A DNA stretch of 24,253 bases from contig JBCDDH010000055.1 in NCBI GenBank assembly GCA_039180415.1, forward strand, positions 1 to 24,253, written 5' to 3'. Positions 6,763 to 14,569 of the stretch are shown here, in pieces. The stretch is from CAZIXN01 sp039180415 (GTDB lineage: Bacteria; Planctomycetota; Phycisphaerae; Phycisphaerales; Phycisphaeraceae). The translations under genes were made by a program, and so were the position numbers. The notes beneath the pieces are model-generated. The model saw only the letters and a program-made list of their open reading frames with translations, was not told where the DNA came from and did no database searches. Position 1 is the first letter of the stretch, and each line of letters begins with the position of its first letter.

Positions 6763-7287
6763 ATGCAGGACGCTTCAAATCGGTCCCAGCCCCGGGCGGG
6801 CGACGGCGTGGCCCGCGCAAGCTCGGTGGAGCCGCCGGCAATTCGGGTGGCGGTGGGGGTATTGGGGCGTCGGCGGGGCGGCGACGCGTCGGGCGAAGCG
6901 GAGGTCCTGATCGCGCTGCGGCGAGCGGGCGGGGTGCTGGGCGGGTTATGGGAATTTCCTGGTGGAAAACTCGAGCCGGGCGAGTCTGCGGAGGCGGCGT
7001 TGCGTCGGGAGATGCAGGAAGAACTCGGGGTGCGAGTGCGGATAGTGGGGCGATTGACCGAGGTTCGGCACCGCTATGACCACGGGGCGGTCCGTTTGGA
7101 GGTGTTCGGGTGCCGGCAAGACGACGAGTCGGGCGGGCGCGAGCCGGCGGCGCTGGCGGCGGAGCGGGTGAGGTGGGTGGATGCGGCGGGGTTGGCGGCG
7201 GCGGAATTTCCGGCGGCGAACGGGCCGATCGTGGCCGCGGCGACGGCGTGGATGCAGGCAGGATTGGAAGACTTGCCCCACGACTGA
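6763..7287 (+). CDS. Nudix hydrolase, MutT type (probable 8-oxo-dGTP diphosphatase)
   Basis: A 174-residue Nudix protein. The full Nudix box is present: G68, E74, R82-E83, E86-E87 and G89 in the run from GGKLEPGES to MQEELGV, preceded by LWEFPGGK, which is typical of MutT-like nucleotide-pool sanitisers. These remove oxidised dGTP or related triphosphates by cleaving to the monophosphate. The first 26 residues are polar and outside the domain; the fold begins at IRVAVGVLGRR. The ATG at 6763 has no clear ribosome site; a TAAGTT hexamer sits 6 bases before it. The kinase gene follows after about 140 bp on the same strand. The exact substrate cannot be read from sequence. Confidence 0.9.
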   Translation: MQDASNRSQPRAGDGVARASSVEPPAIRVAVGVLGRRRGGDASGEAEVLIALRRAGGVLGGLWEFPGGKLEPGESAEAALRREMQEELGVRVRIVGRLTEVRHRYDHGAVRLEVFGCRQDDESGGREPAALAAERVRWVDAAGLAAAEFPAANGPIVAAATAWMQAGLEDLPHD

Positions 7288-7428
7288 AACCCTGTGTGTC
7301 GATGGCGGTAGACGGGAGGCGGGAGGTGGTGGCGGGTTTGCGGGTTTGGTGATTTGGGCGGGGGTGATTTTGGCGTGGGGGCTTCCAAGTGGGTGAAGCC
7401 TGGCGGAGCGAGAGTCGATGAAACGGGT

Positions 7429-8862
7429 ATGTGCAATGGCCGAGAACCGGGTTTGCGGGCGTTGACCGAGCAGCTGGACCGCGCGATCGCGCGGTGTCAG
7501 GAGTCTGAGACCCGGGCGTCGGGGTTGGCGGAGGCGTTGGACGCGGCCACGGCGGAGTTGCGGGACCGTGAGGCGCGGACCAAGCAGGTACTCAACACGG
7601 CCAACGACGCGTTTTTGACGGCCGACATCGCCGGGCGGGTGACGGACTGGAACACGGCGGCGGAAGCGCTGTTCGGCGTCTCGGCGGACGCGGCGTTGGG
7701 GCAGACGGTCGATCAGTTCTTGTTGCCGGTGAGCGGCGAGCCGGACCCGACGAACCCGTTGTCGGACGTGCTTGCGGCGTGTGGTCAGAACAGCCGGGGT
7801 GAGATGGTCGCGGTGTGCGAGGACGGTCGGCGGCTGCCGGTGGAAGTGTCGATCTCCCTGATGGTCGACGAAGACCGGTTCGTGTTCAACGCGTTCGTTC
7901 ACGACATCTCGGACCGGCAGGACATGATGCGGCGGCTGATGCAAAGCCAGAAGCTCGAGTCGATCGGGCAGCTCGCGGCGGACATCGCGCACGAGATCAA
8001 TACGCCGACGCAGTACGTCGGCGACAACGTCGAGTTTCTGCGGGACGGGTTTTCGGACCTGTTGGAAGTGCTGGACGCGGCGGTCGAGCTGCGGGACGTG
8101 CTGCACGCGGGGGCGGCGGACGGTTCCGATCTGCCGGAACCGGTGGCGGCCAAGCTGGCGGAACTCGAGCGCGTCGAGCGGGACGCGGACGTGGCGTTTC
8201 TCCGAGACGAGGTGCCGGCGGCGATCACGCAGGCGGCGGAGGGCGTGCAGCGGGTCGCGACGATCGTGCGTTCGATGAAGTCGTTCAGCCACCCCGGCGG
8301 CAGCGGCGCTTCGGGCGCGGCGATGTCGTCGATCGATCTCAACGACGCGGTGAGCAACACGCTGACCGTGTGCCGCAGCGAATGGAAGTACGTCGCGGAG
8401 ATGCATATGGAGTTCGCCGACGGCCTGCCGGTGGTCTCGTGTTTCCCGGGCGAGCTGAACCAGGTGGTGCTCAACCTCGTGGTCAACGCGGCGCAGGCGT
8501 TGGCCGAGCAGGGCAAAGGGGAAGGCCAAGGCCTGGGCAATATCACGGTGCGGACGCGGCGCGACGGGCCGGGTCACGTGTGCATCGACATCACCGACGA
8601 CGCGGGGGGCATCCCCGCGCACGTGCAGCCGCGCATCTTCGACCCGTTCTTCACGACCAAGGGCGTCGGACAGGGCACGGGTCAGGGCTTGGCGATCGCG
8701 CACCGCGTGGTCACCGAGCAGCACGCCGGCACGCTCGATTTCACCACCACCGCGGGGGAAGGCACGACCTTCACGATCCGCTTGCCGATCAAGCCCGGCG
8801 TCGCGTCGGAAGACGCCGCGGCGTCGGCCGGCGCGACGCAAGCCTCCGGAGCCGCCGCATGA
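7429..8862 (+). CDS. Soluble PAS-domain sensor histidine kinase
   Basis: A 477-residue kinase without transmembrane segments, so it should sense a cytoplasmic signal. Numbering is from ATG 7429. An N-terminal coiled-coil-like stretch (about 8-50) leads into a PAS domain (about 50-165, core VTDWNTAAEALFG). The dimerisation helix follows, with H188 in AADIAHEINTPTQYVGDN, then a long helical linker and an HATPase domain (about 320-455): N-box NQVVLNLVVNAAQAL, DDAGGIP with D391, FDPFFTTK and GQGTGQGLAIAH. An upstream TTG (7354) and GTG (7393) are alternative starts without better ribosome sites. Its stop overlaps the next start (ATGA, 8859-8862), so the first response regulator is translationally coupled and is its likely partner. 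Confidence 0.93.
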   Translation: MCNGREPGLRALTEQLDRAIARCQESETRASGLAEALDAATAELRDREARTKQVLNTANDAFLTADIAGRVTDWNTAAEALFGVSADAALGQTVDQFLLPVSGEPDPTNPLSDVLAACGQNSRGEMVAVCEDGRRLPVEVSISLMVDEDRFVFNAFVHDISDRQDMMRRLMQSQKLESIGQLAADIAHEINTPTQYVGDNVEFLRDGFSDLLEVLDAAVELRDVLHAGAADGSDLPEPVAAKLAELERVERDADVAFLRDEVPAAITQAAEGVQRVATIVRSMKSFSHPGGSGASGAAMSSIDLNDAVSNTLTVCRSEWKYVAEMHMEFADGLPVVSCFPGELNQVVLNLVVNAAQALAEQGKGEGQGLGNITVRTRRDGPGHVCIDITDDAGGIPAHVQPRIFDPFFTTKGVGQGTGQGLAIAHRVVTEQHAGTLDFTTTAGEGTTFTIRLPIKPGVASEDAAASAGATQASGAAA

Positions 8863-10124
8863 CTTCCTCCCTTCCGTCGGACGCCTCGCCCCGCTTACGC
8901 ATCCTGTTCGTCGACGACGAGCCGGCGATCCTCCGGTCGTTGCGCCGAAGCCTGCGGGGCCAGCGCGACGCGTGGGACATGCACTTCGCCGAGGGCGGCG
9001 ACGCGGGTTTGGGGCTGCTGCGTGAAGCGAAGCAACGCGGGGAGCACTTCGATGTGGTCGTCACCGACATGCGGATGCCCGGGATGGACGGCGGGGCGCT
9101 GCTGCGTGAAGTCCAGGCGAGCTTTCCCGAGGCGGTCCGGTTCGTGCTCTCGGGCTACTCCGAACAGGAGATGACGATCAAGCTGGTGAACACCGCGCAC
9201 CAATACTTGAGCAAGCCCTGCGACGCGGCGACGCTGACCGCCGCGGTGGACCGGGCGCTGCACCTGCGCGACACGCTGCGGACGCCCGCGCTGAGCACGC
9301 TGGTCACGCGGTTGGGCGCGCTGCCCAGCCCGCCGACGCTTTATCAGCGGCTCACCGCGCAGATCGCCGACCCCGACGCGACGCTCGACGACGTGGCCGA
9401 GACGGTCGAGCAGGACCCCGCGATGGCGGCCAAGGTCTTGCAACTCGTTAACTCGAGCTTCTTCGGGTACGCGTCGCCGGTGCGGGGCTTGCGTCAGGCG
9501 ATCGGCCTGTTGGGGCTGAGCCTGCTGCACGCGCTGGTGCTCTCGATCCACCTGTTCGAGCAAGCGAAGCGTCCGCATCCCGCGACGGTCGGGCTGCAGC
9601 CGCACAGCTTCCGCGTGGCTCAGTTGGCGCAATCGATCATGGAAGAGCTGGACGATCGCCCCAGCGCCGTGGCGGGGGCGTATACCGCCGGGCTGCTGCA
9701 CGATTTGGGCAAGCTCGTATTGAGCCTGGGCGTGCCCGGCACCTACGACGAGGTGATCCGTCGGGAGCGCGACGCCGAGGAGACGCTGGACGAATTGGAA
9801 CGCGCGGAGTTCGGTGCGTCGCACGCGGAGGTCGGCGCGTATCTGTTGGCGCTGTGGAACCTGCCGCAGCCGATCGTCGAGGCCGTCGCGTTCCACCATC
9901 GCCCCGCCGAGGCGACGCCCCAAGACCGCCCGGACGCTCAGGGCGTGGACGCCGTCTCGCCGCTGCTGGCCGTGCACGTCGCCGACGCGCTGCTCCGCAA
10001 GCGGGAACCGGACGCGGCGTATGTCGAATCGCTCGGGCTTTCGCACCGACTCAAAGACTGGAAAGCGTGGGCCGAGCATCCGCCCGGTGCCGCGGACGGC
10101 CGGAGCCGAAGCAACGCCGCCTGA
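8859..10124 (+). CDS. Response regulator with HDOD output domain
   Basis: A 421-residue REC-HDOD protein. The receiver (about 12-130) has the acidic pair D19/D20, phospho-acceptor D70 in VVVTDMRMPGMDG, S98 and K119 (YLSKPCD). The HDOD domain (about 145-345) shows SPPTLYQRL, EQDPAMAAKVLQLVNSSFFG and GLLHDLGKL with H281/D282, then SHAEVGAYLLALWNLPQPIVEAVAFHH. HDOD domains are mostly signalling modules without proven catalysis and often act in stress or cyclic-di-GMP-related circuits. The tail from about residue 365 is variable. The ATG overlaps the kinase stop by 4 bases, supporting coupled expression and direct phosphotransfer. Confidence 0.93.
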   Translation: MTSSLPSDASPRLRILFVDDEPAILRSLRRSLRGQRDAWDMHFAEGGDAGLGLLREAKQRGEHFDVVVTDMRMPGMDGGALLREVQASFPEAVRFVLSGYSEQEMTIKLVNTAHQYLSKPCDAATLTAAVDRALHLRDTLRTPALSTLVTRLGALPSPPTLYQRLTAQIADPDATLDDVAETVEQDPAMAAKVLQLVNSSFFGYASPVRGLRQAIGLLGLSLLHALVLSIHLFEQAKRPHPATVGLQPHSFRVAQLAQSIMEELDDRPSAVAGAYTAGLLHDLGKLVLSLGVPGTYDEVIRRERDAEETLDELERAEFGASHAEVGAYLLALWNLPQPIVEAVAFHHRPAEATPQDRPDAQGVDAVSPLLAVHVADALLRKREPDAAYVESLGLSHRLKDWKAWAEHPPGAADGRSRSNAA

Positions 10125-10154
10125 ACGCGCGGCGTCGCCTGGATAGGAACGACG

Positions 10155-11342
10155 ATGACGAACCCCGCCGACATCTCGCCGCGTGTCCTGCTGGTCGACG
10201 ACGATGCCAACCTTCTGGCCGGCCTGCGCCGCAAGCTGCGTAAAGACTTCGCCCTCACCACCGCGGAGGGCCCGGAAGCCGCGCTGGAGATCCTCGCCAA
10301 TGACGACACGAAAGCGCGCCCGTTCGCGGTGGTCGTCGCGGACATGCAGATGCCCGGCATGACCGGCGTCGAACTGCTCGAACGGATCGCCCCCGACCAC
10401 CCCGACACCGTCCGCGTCATGCTCACCGGCAACGCCGATCAGGGCACCGCCGCCGCCGCCGTCAACCGCGGGAGCGTGTTTCGCTTCCTGACCAAGCCCT
10501 GCGACACCGCCACGCTGATCGCCACGCTCGAGACGGCGATCACGCAGCACCGGCTGATCACCGCCGAGAAGCAGTTGTTGCAGCAGACGCTGCGCGGCTC
10601 GGTGAAGCTGCTGGTGGACCTGTTGGCCGTGGTCGATCCCGAGGCCCACGCCCGGGCGATGTCGCTCAAGTCGCGGATGGGCAAGCTGGCCGGCCCGCTG
10701 AACATGCCGCGCCCGTGGGAAGCGGAGATCGCGGCGCTCGTGAGCCCGCTGGGCTTCATGGCCATCCCCGAAGCGTTGCGCGAGAAGCTGGATCGCCCCA
10801 GCCGGATGTCGCCGGGCGATAAGCAGCAGGTCGCCGCGGCGCGGGCGCAGGTCGCCGCACTGGTGGCCAACATCCCCCGGCTCGAGGGCGTCGCCGAGAT
10901 CCTCGAATACCAGGCCGCGCGGTACGACGGCGACGAATCGACGGGCCCGACGCGGCGGCGCGACACGCTCCCGCTGGCTTCGCGCGTCCTGCACGCGCTG
11001 CACGACGTCGCCGAGCTCGAACAGTCCGGCCTCTCCGTCCCCGCCGCGGTGGATTTCCTCGTCAAGCTCCCCGGCAAGCACGACCCCGCGGTGCTCAAAG
11101 CCATCGAGCGTCACGTCACGCCTTCCGGGCAGCGCGTGCCCACCGCCGTGCCCATCGGCCAGCTGATCATCGGCCAAGAACTGGCCGACGACGTGGTCAC
11201 GCACGACGGCCGGTTGTTGATGCGCAAAGACGCCGAGCTGACCGAGGCGGGCAAGACCGCGCTGTTGAACTTCCTCAAGGCCGGCCAGATCGGCGAAGCC
11301 GTCATGGTTTACGTCAACGCCAGCGTCGCGGCCGCCGCCTGA
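10155..11342 (+). CDS. Response regulator with degenerate HD-GYP-like output
   Basis: A 395-residue protein. The receiver (about 10-130) is intact: D15/D16, D63 in VVADMQMPGM, T91 and K114 in FLTKPCD. The middle (about 145-325) has the helical layout of an HD-GYP phosphodiesterase: H165 is kept, but the LLHDIGK motif reads LVSPLGF (195-201), losing the HD pair, and the HHE-DG-GYP region reads EYQAARYDGDESTGP. Cyclic-di-GMP hydrolysis is therefore not expected; binding or protein contacts may remain. The C-terminus (about 330-390) has a GQELADDVVTHDGRLLM element often seen after such domains. AGGA stands 7 bases before the ATG. It lies 30 bp after the HDOD regulator, so the kinase and both regulators form one operon. 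Confidence 0.9.
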   Translation: MTNPADISPRVLLVDDDANLLAGLRRKLRKDFALTTAEGPEAALEILANDDTKARPFAVVVADMQMPGMTGVELLERIAPDHPDTVRVMLTGNADQGTAAAAVNRGSVFRFLTKPCDTATLIATLETAITQHRLITAEKQLLQQTLRGSVKLLVDLLAVVDPEAHARAMSLKSRMGKLAGPLNMPRPWEAEIAALVSPLGFMAIPEALREKLDRPSRMSPGDKQQVAAARAQVAALVANIPRLEGVAEILEYQAARYDGDESTGPTRRRDTLPLASRVLHALHDVAELEQSGLSVPAAVDFLVKLPGKHDPAVLKAIERHVTPSGQRVPTAVPIGQLIIGQELADDVVTHDGRLLMRKDAELTEAGKTALLNFLKAGQIGEAVMVYVNASVAAAA

Positions 11343-11418
11343 ATAGATCGGGCCGCCGCTTGGCCGAGGTATGCTCTCCGTGGGCCGCGATCCCGCGGCG
11401 TGCACGGAAGGTCGATTC

Positions 11419-12528
11419 ATGCGCGGTTTCTTGATCTCGGCGATGCTGTGGCTCGGCCTGTCCGCCGCGCCGTCCGCCGCCCAACCCGTCGACGACGGCC
11501 CCTCCGTGGAAGCCCGCGAATCCGAGCCGTACTTTCGTATCGGCGTCACCTCCGAAAACGACGGCACGTTCCTCAAGCCCTGGGGCGCTACCGATCGCCA
11601 CTACACCAACGGCTTCGGCGCTACCGTCACCTGGCAATCGCAAACCACCAAGGACGTGCTCGACGCGTTCTTGCCCAAGAGCGACGGCGCCGCGTTTGGC
11701 CTCGGCTTCGGCCACGAGATCCACACCCCCAACGACCTGCTCGCCAACCCGCCCGATCCGGATGACCGGCCCTACGCGGGGTACCTGTTCGGAAGCGCGT
11801 TTGTTCAACGCCAGGTCAACCGCGATCGCTTCGATCATTTCGACGGCCTCCGCGTCGATGTCGGCCTCGTCGGCCCCAGCGCGCACGCCAAGGGCGTCCA
11901 GGTCGCTATCCACGACACCTTCGACGGCGACGACCCCAAGGGCTGGGACGACCAACTCCGCGACGAGTTCGCGTTTCAGGTCCAGTACCAACGCAAGCTT
12001 CGTTTCGACACCGGCAGTTTCGATCTATTCGGCATCCCGCTCGACACCCAAGCCGTGCCCCTCGCCGAGATCAACGTCGGCACCGTTCGCCGCGACCTCG
12101 GGGGTTCGCTCATGTACCGCTTTGGCGTTCGTTTGCCCGACGACTTCGGACCCGATCAGTTCCGCGACCCCCAGTCCCTCACCGGCGACCCGTTTGCTCA
12201 CGCCCGGGGTGTCGCGCTCGACCCGTTGTTCGACCAGAAGCTCGGCCGCGGCGGCGTCTTCAATGCCTACGGCTTCCTCCGCGCGGGCCTGCGTTACGTC
12301 GAGTGGTCCACCTTCCTCGACGGCAACTACGAACGCGACCCCGGACCGGGTGTCAGCAAGGAACCCCTGGTCGGCGAGTTCGAGGTCGGCGTCGTCGTCG
12401 GATACGTCCGCGGCACCAACAGCTTCGAGCTCGCGTATTCGACGACCTGGCTGACGGACCAGTTCCAGAGCCAAAGCATTCAGAACAGCGTCGGTGCGCT
12501 GAGCGTGCGGTGGACGCTTGCGTTTTAA
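11419..12528 (+). CDS. LpxR-family lipid A deacylase-like outer membrane protein
   Basis: LpxR is an outer-membrane beta-barrel that removes the 3'-acyloxyacyl chain from lipid A. The 369-residue product starts MRGFLISAMLWLGL, a signal peptide probably cut near AAPSAAQ (residues 16-22). Family hallmarks are present: ENDG (N47, D48), TDRHYTNG (58-65), DDRPYAG (115-121), and GPSAHAKGVQVAIHD with the probable catalytic H165, followed by PKGWDDQL. The C-terminal half has alternating strand patterns and ends in Phe (VRWTLAF), as outer-membrane barrels do. GGAAGG about 8 bases before ATG 11419 supports this start over an in-frame ATG at 11371. TATGCT at 11370-11375 is a possible -10 box. The gene follows the regulator operon by 76 bp and could be its target; that link is inference. 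Confidence 0.9.
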   Translation: MRGFLISAMLWLGLSAAPSAAQPVDDGPSVEARESEPYFRIGVTSENDGTFLKPWGATDRHYTNGFGATVTWQSQTTKDVLDAFLPKSDGAAFGLGFGHEIHTPNDLLANPPDPDDRPYAGYLFGSAFVQRQVNRDRFDHFDGLRVDVGLVGPSAHAKGVQVAIHDTFDGDDPKGWDDQLRDEFAFQVQYQRKLRFDTGSFDLFGIPLDTQAVPLAEINVGTVRRDLGGSLMYRFGVRLPDDFGPDQFRDPQSLTGDPFAHARGVALDPLFDQKLGRGGVFNAYGFLRAGLRYVEWSTFLDGNYERDPGPGVSKEPLVGEFEVGVVVGYVRGTNSFELAYSTTWLTDQFQSQSIQNSVGALSVRWTLAF

Positions 12529-12556
12529 CCGATCGGCTCGGCTCCACAGAAAATCA

Positions 12557-12588
12557 GACCCGCGCCCGAACGATTCGGGACGCGGGTC
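12557..12588. terminator. Strong hairpin between converging genes
   Basis: GACCCGCG (12557-12564) pairs with CGCGGGTC (12581-12588), and the inner CCGAA/TTCGG arms extend the structure to a 3-base CGA loop with one mismatch inside. It lies 29 bases after the LpxR-type gene. The plus side has no T-run; the minus-strand side runs into TGATTTTCTG, so it may better stop leftward transcription from the lipoprotein gene. Bidirectional use is plausible. Confidence 0.55.
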
Positions 12589-12886
12589 CAAGGGGGGGCA
12601 AGGTGGCTGGCAGCCGTGGTTTGATTAATCCGTCGTTCGTGCACGCAACGAACGTTGCTTCCGATCGAGTCGATGTATCAATGGAACAGGATCCGCGACG
12701 CGGCAGACTGCGTTTGGGTTAAAGACGGAACACTAAACTTCTGAAAATATTTTCCGACCGAAATGACTATTTGCAGCTTATGTCTTTAATCGTTCATTTC
12801 AAGCGCTCAGCCTTAAAACTCGGCGAAATTTTGGTTAAGCGGGTATGCCGGTCTTGTGGCTGTTCGTTGGTCGTGGCCGGGGGCCG
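12589..12886. other. Intergenic region between convergent genes
   Basis: About 300 bases without a convincing gene. The first part holds a 6-bp hairpin CGTTCG/CGAACG (12634-12639 with 12649-12654). From about 12725 to 12840 the DNA is markedly AT-richer than its surroundings (GAAAATATTTTCC, GAAATTTTGG). No strong terminator T-run or clear paired promoter boxes were found there. Confidence 0.4.
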
Positions 12887-13594
12887 TCAAGAGGCAGACG
12901 GATCGTCGCTCGACGGGACGGCGACCACGCGAGGGAAGCCCAACCGGCGGTAGACCCGCTCGTTGAGCGCGGCCAGGAGTGCGCCGACCTTGCCCGGGTC
13001 GTGGCGGGCGCGGAACGATCCGGTCAGCGTGGCCTCTCCGAGCAGATCGACGAACCGGTCGGAGCGGGTTTCCAGCGCCAGCGACGCGTCCCACATGCTG
13101 GCGCTGAGGTTCGCGGGCCCCGGCTTGGCGGCCAGGTGCAGGAAGCCGGCCCCGCTATACAGGCCCAACTGCCCGGGGTTGCGGCGGTCGTCGTCGGGGT
13201 CGTCCGCGAAGACGAGGTAGGTGATCGTGCAGTTGGTGGCGGACCCTTCGAGCGGGGTCCGGCCGGCGCGGGGCCGCCAAAACATCCGAACGATCGCGGC
13301 CTGACTTGGCTCGGCTTCGGGGCCTTCGAGCAAGACGAAGGTCACGGTGTTGTCGTCGGCGTGCCGGTAGTACGCGGTTCCGAAGTCGCCACGCAACGCG
13401 ACGGGCGAAGCCGACCCCGCGTCGGCCTCGAGCTGTCCGCGTACGGTCAATCCGTTCGGCGAGCCGGGGAGCGAGCAAGAAGCAAGGAGCAAGCAGCCGA
13501 AAGCCAGCGCAACGAGGCCTGAACGGCGACATGCGTCGGCGGCGTGCCTCTTTGGATTTGGCTTCTTGTTGCCGGCTTGTCGCGACTCCGTCAC
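12887..13594 (-). CDS. Lipoprotein of unknown function
   Basis: A 235-residue protein starting at GTG 13594, which overlaps the stop of the upstream amidohydrolase gene (GTGA), so it should be translated by coupling. After a polar, basic N-region of about 25 residues comes a hydrophobic stretch and the lipobox LLASC with C40, predicting a lipid-anchored periplasmic or outer-membrane protein. The mature part has alternating beta-type patterns (DNTVTFVLLEGPE, NCTITYLVFADD, GFLHLAAKPG), then a helical C-terminus with LLAALNERVYRRLGF. I do not recognise a family. An upstream in-frame extension to 13858 is the antisense-like shadow of the preceding gene and is rejected. Confidence 0.75.
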   Translation of the reverse strand: MTESRQAGNKKPNPKRHAADACRRSGLVALAFGCLLLASCSLPGSPNGLTVRGQLEADAGSASPVALRGDFGTAYYRHADDNTVTFVLLEGPEAEPSQAAIVRMFWRPRAGRTPLEGSATNCTITYLVFADDPDDDRRNPGQLGLYSGAGFLHLAAKPGPANLSASMWDASLALETRSDRFVDLLGEATLTGSFRARHDPGKVGALLAALNERVYRRLGFPRVVAVPSSDDPSAS

Positions 13595-14514
13595 GACGCC
13601 GCCCCTTCGATGACGACCTTCTCGAACGCGGACGAGGACTTGGGGTCCTGCTCGCCTTCTTTGGCGGGGTTCGCCAAGCCGAGCAAGGCGAGCGCGTCGC
13701 GTTCGACGATGCCCCGCAGCTGTTCGCGGGGGATGCCCGGCAGCGGTGTGCCCTGGCTGAGCGTGTTGACCGAGTAGAGCGTCACGATCGCTTTTTCCGG
13801 GTGGCCGAACGGGAAGTTGGAGGCGAAGAGGACCTGGTTGATCACTTCGGCCTGGCACGCGGCGACTAGGGCGTTATAGAGCTGCCACGGCCGGCGCGCC
13901 ATGCCCGAGACGTCGCAGAACACGCTGGGGTGTTTCGCGAGCAGCGCGACGGTCTGGTACGGCCAGGGGTCGCCGAACCCGCCGACGATCAGCTTGAGTT
14001 CCGGGAAGCTCCGCGCGATCTCGTCGAGCATGAACGGCTGGGCGAACTCCATCTTCGCCGCGCGGCCCAGGCGGGAGCCGGCTTCGACGTAGATAGGCAG
14101 ACCGCGCCGTTCGCAGGCCTCGTACAGCGCCATCGCTTCGGTGGCGCAGGGGTGGAAGCCGGCCGCGGCGGGGCTGATGTTCACGCCGACCATGCCGAGC
14201 GAGACGGCTTCGTCCAGCTCGGCCAGCGAATCGCTCGACGCCGAGGGGTCCAGGCCCGCGAAGCCCAGCAGGGTGTGGGGGCTTTTGGCGACCGCGTCGG
14301 CGACGGCCTGGTGCGGGATGCGCGCCTCGAGGGCGGCGGCGTGCAGGCCGTGCACCACGCCGCACGACACGGGGGCCATGGCGGTTTCGTGCGCGTCGAA
14401 CGAGGCGGTCCCGCGCTCCCACGGCTCGGGGCGACGCCGGCGCGCCTGCTCGGCCACGGCCGGGCCCAGCGAATCCAACGAATCCCAGATGCGGGTGTGC
14501 AGGTCAACGATCAT
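13591..14514 (-). CDS. Amidohydrolase-2 fold protein lacking most metal ligands
   Basis: A 307-residue TIM-barrel protein of the amidohydrolase-2 (ACMSD-like) family, recognisable from MIVDLHTRIWDSL, the FAGLDPSA strand, ELKLIVGGFGDPWPYQTVALLAKHPSVFCDVSG, and VLFASNFPFGHPEKAI. The metal motifs are altered: HxH at the N-terminus reads H6-T-R8; the barrel His of LPV.IHxG reads LPIYVEAG (E144); GHxG reads GGFG (G179); and the SDYP aspartate reads SNFP (N233). A standard zinc-dependent hydrolase or decarboxylase mechanism therefore looks impossible. It may be a pseudoenzyme or use a different site. It begins 55 bp after gcvH on the same strand and overlaps the lipoprotein gene by 4 bases. Confidence 0.82.
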   Translation of the reverse strand: MIVDLHTRIWDSLDSLGPAVAEQARRRRPEPWERGTASFDAHETAMAPVSCGVVHGLHAAALEARIPHQAVADAVAKSPHTLLGFAGLDPSASSDSLAELDEAVSLGMVGVNISPAAAGFHPCATEAMALYEACERRGLPIYVEAGSRLGRAAKMEFAQPFMLDEIARSFPELKLIVGGFGDPWPYQTVALLAKHPSVFCDVSGMARRPWQLYNALVAACQAEVINQVLFASNFPFGHPEKAIVTLYSVNTLSQGTPLPGIPREQLRGIVERDALALLGLANPAKEGEQDPKSSSAFEKVVIEGAAS

Positions 14515-14569
14515 GCGATATGCATTTTACGGGCTCGGCGTCGCGGTGCGCGGGCGGCGGGCCGAGGCC

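Noticed and set aside
7815..8858. Upstream extension of the HDOD regulator
   Set aside because: It overlaps the kinase in another frame and has no domain content. The receiver domain starts right after ATG 8859.
8895..11576. Very long (893-residue) minus-strand frame opposite the regulator genes
   Set aside because: Low-complexity His/Arg/Gln/Gly-rich text typical of the antisense of GC-rich genes; the plus strand carries intact REC, HDOD and HD-GYP-like domains.
12634..12654. CGTTCG/CGAACG hairpin as a terminator
   Set aside because: A 6-bp stem with a 9-base loop and no T-run; a stronger hairpin stands closer to the gene end.
13595..13858. N-terminal extension of the lipoprotein at 12887
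   Set aside because: It overlaps the amidohydrolase in another frame and would bury the lipobox; the GTGA overlap gives a cleaner start.
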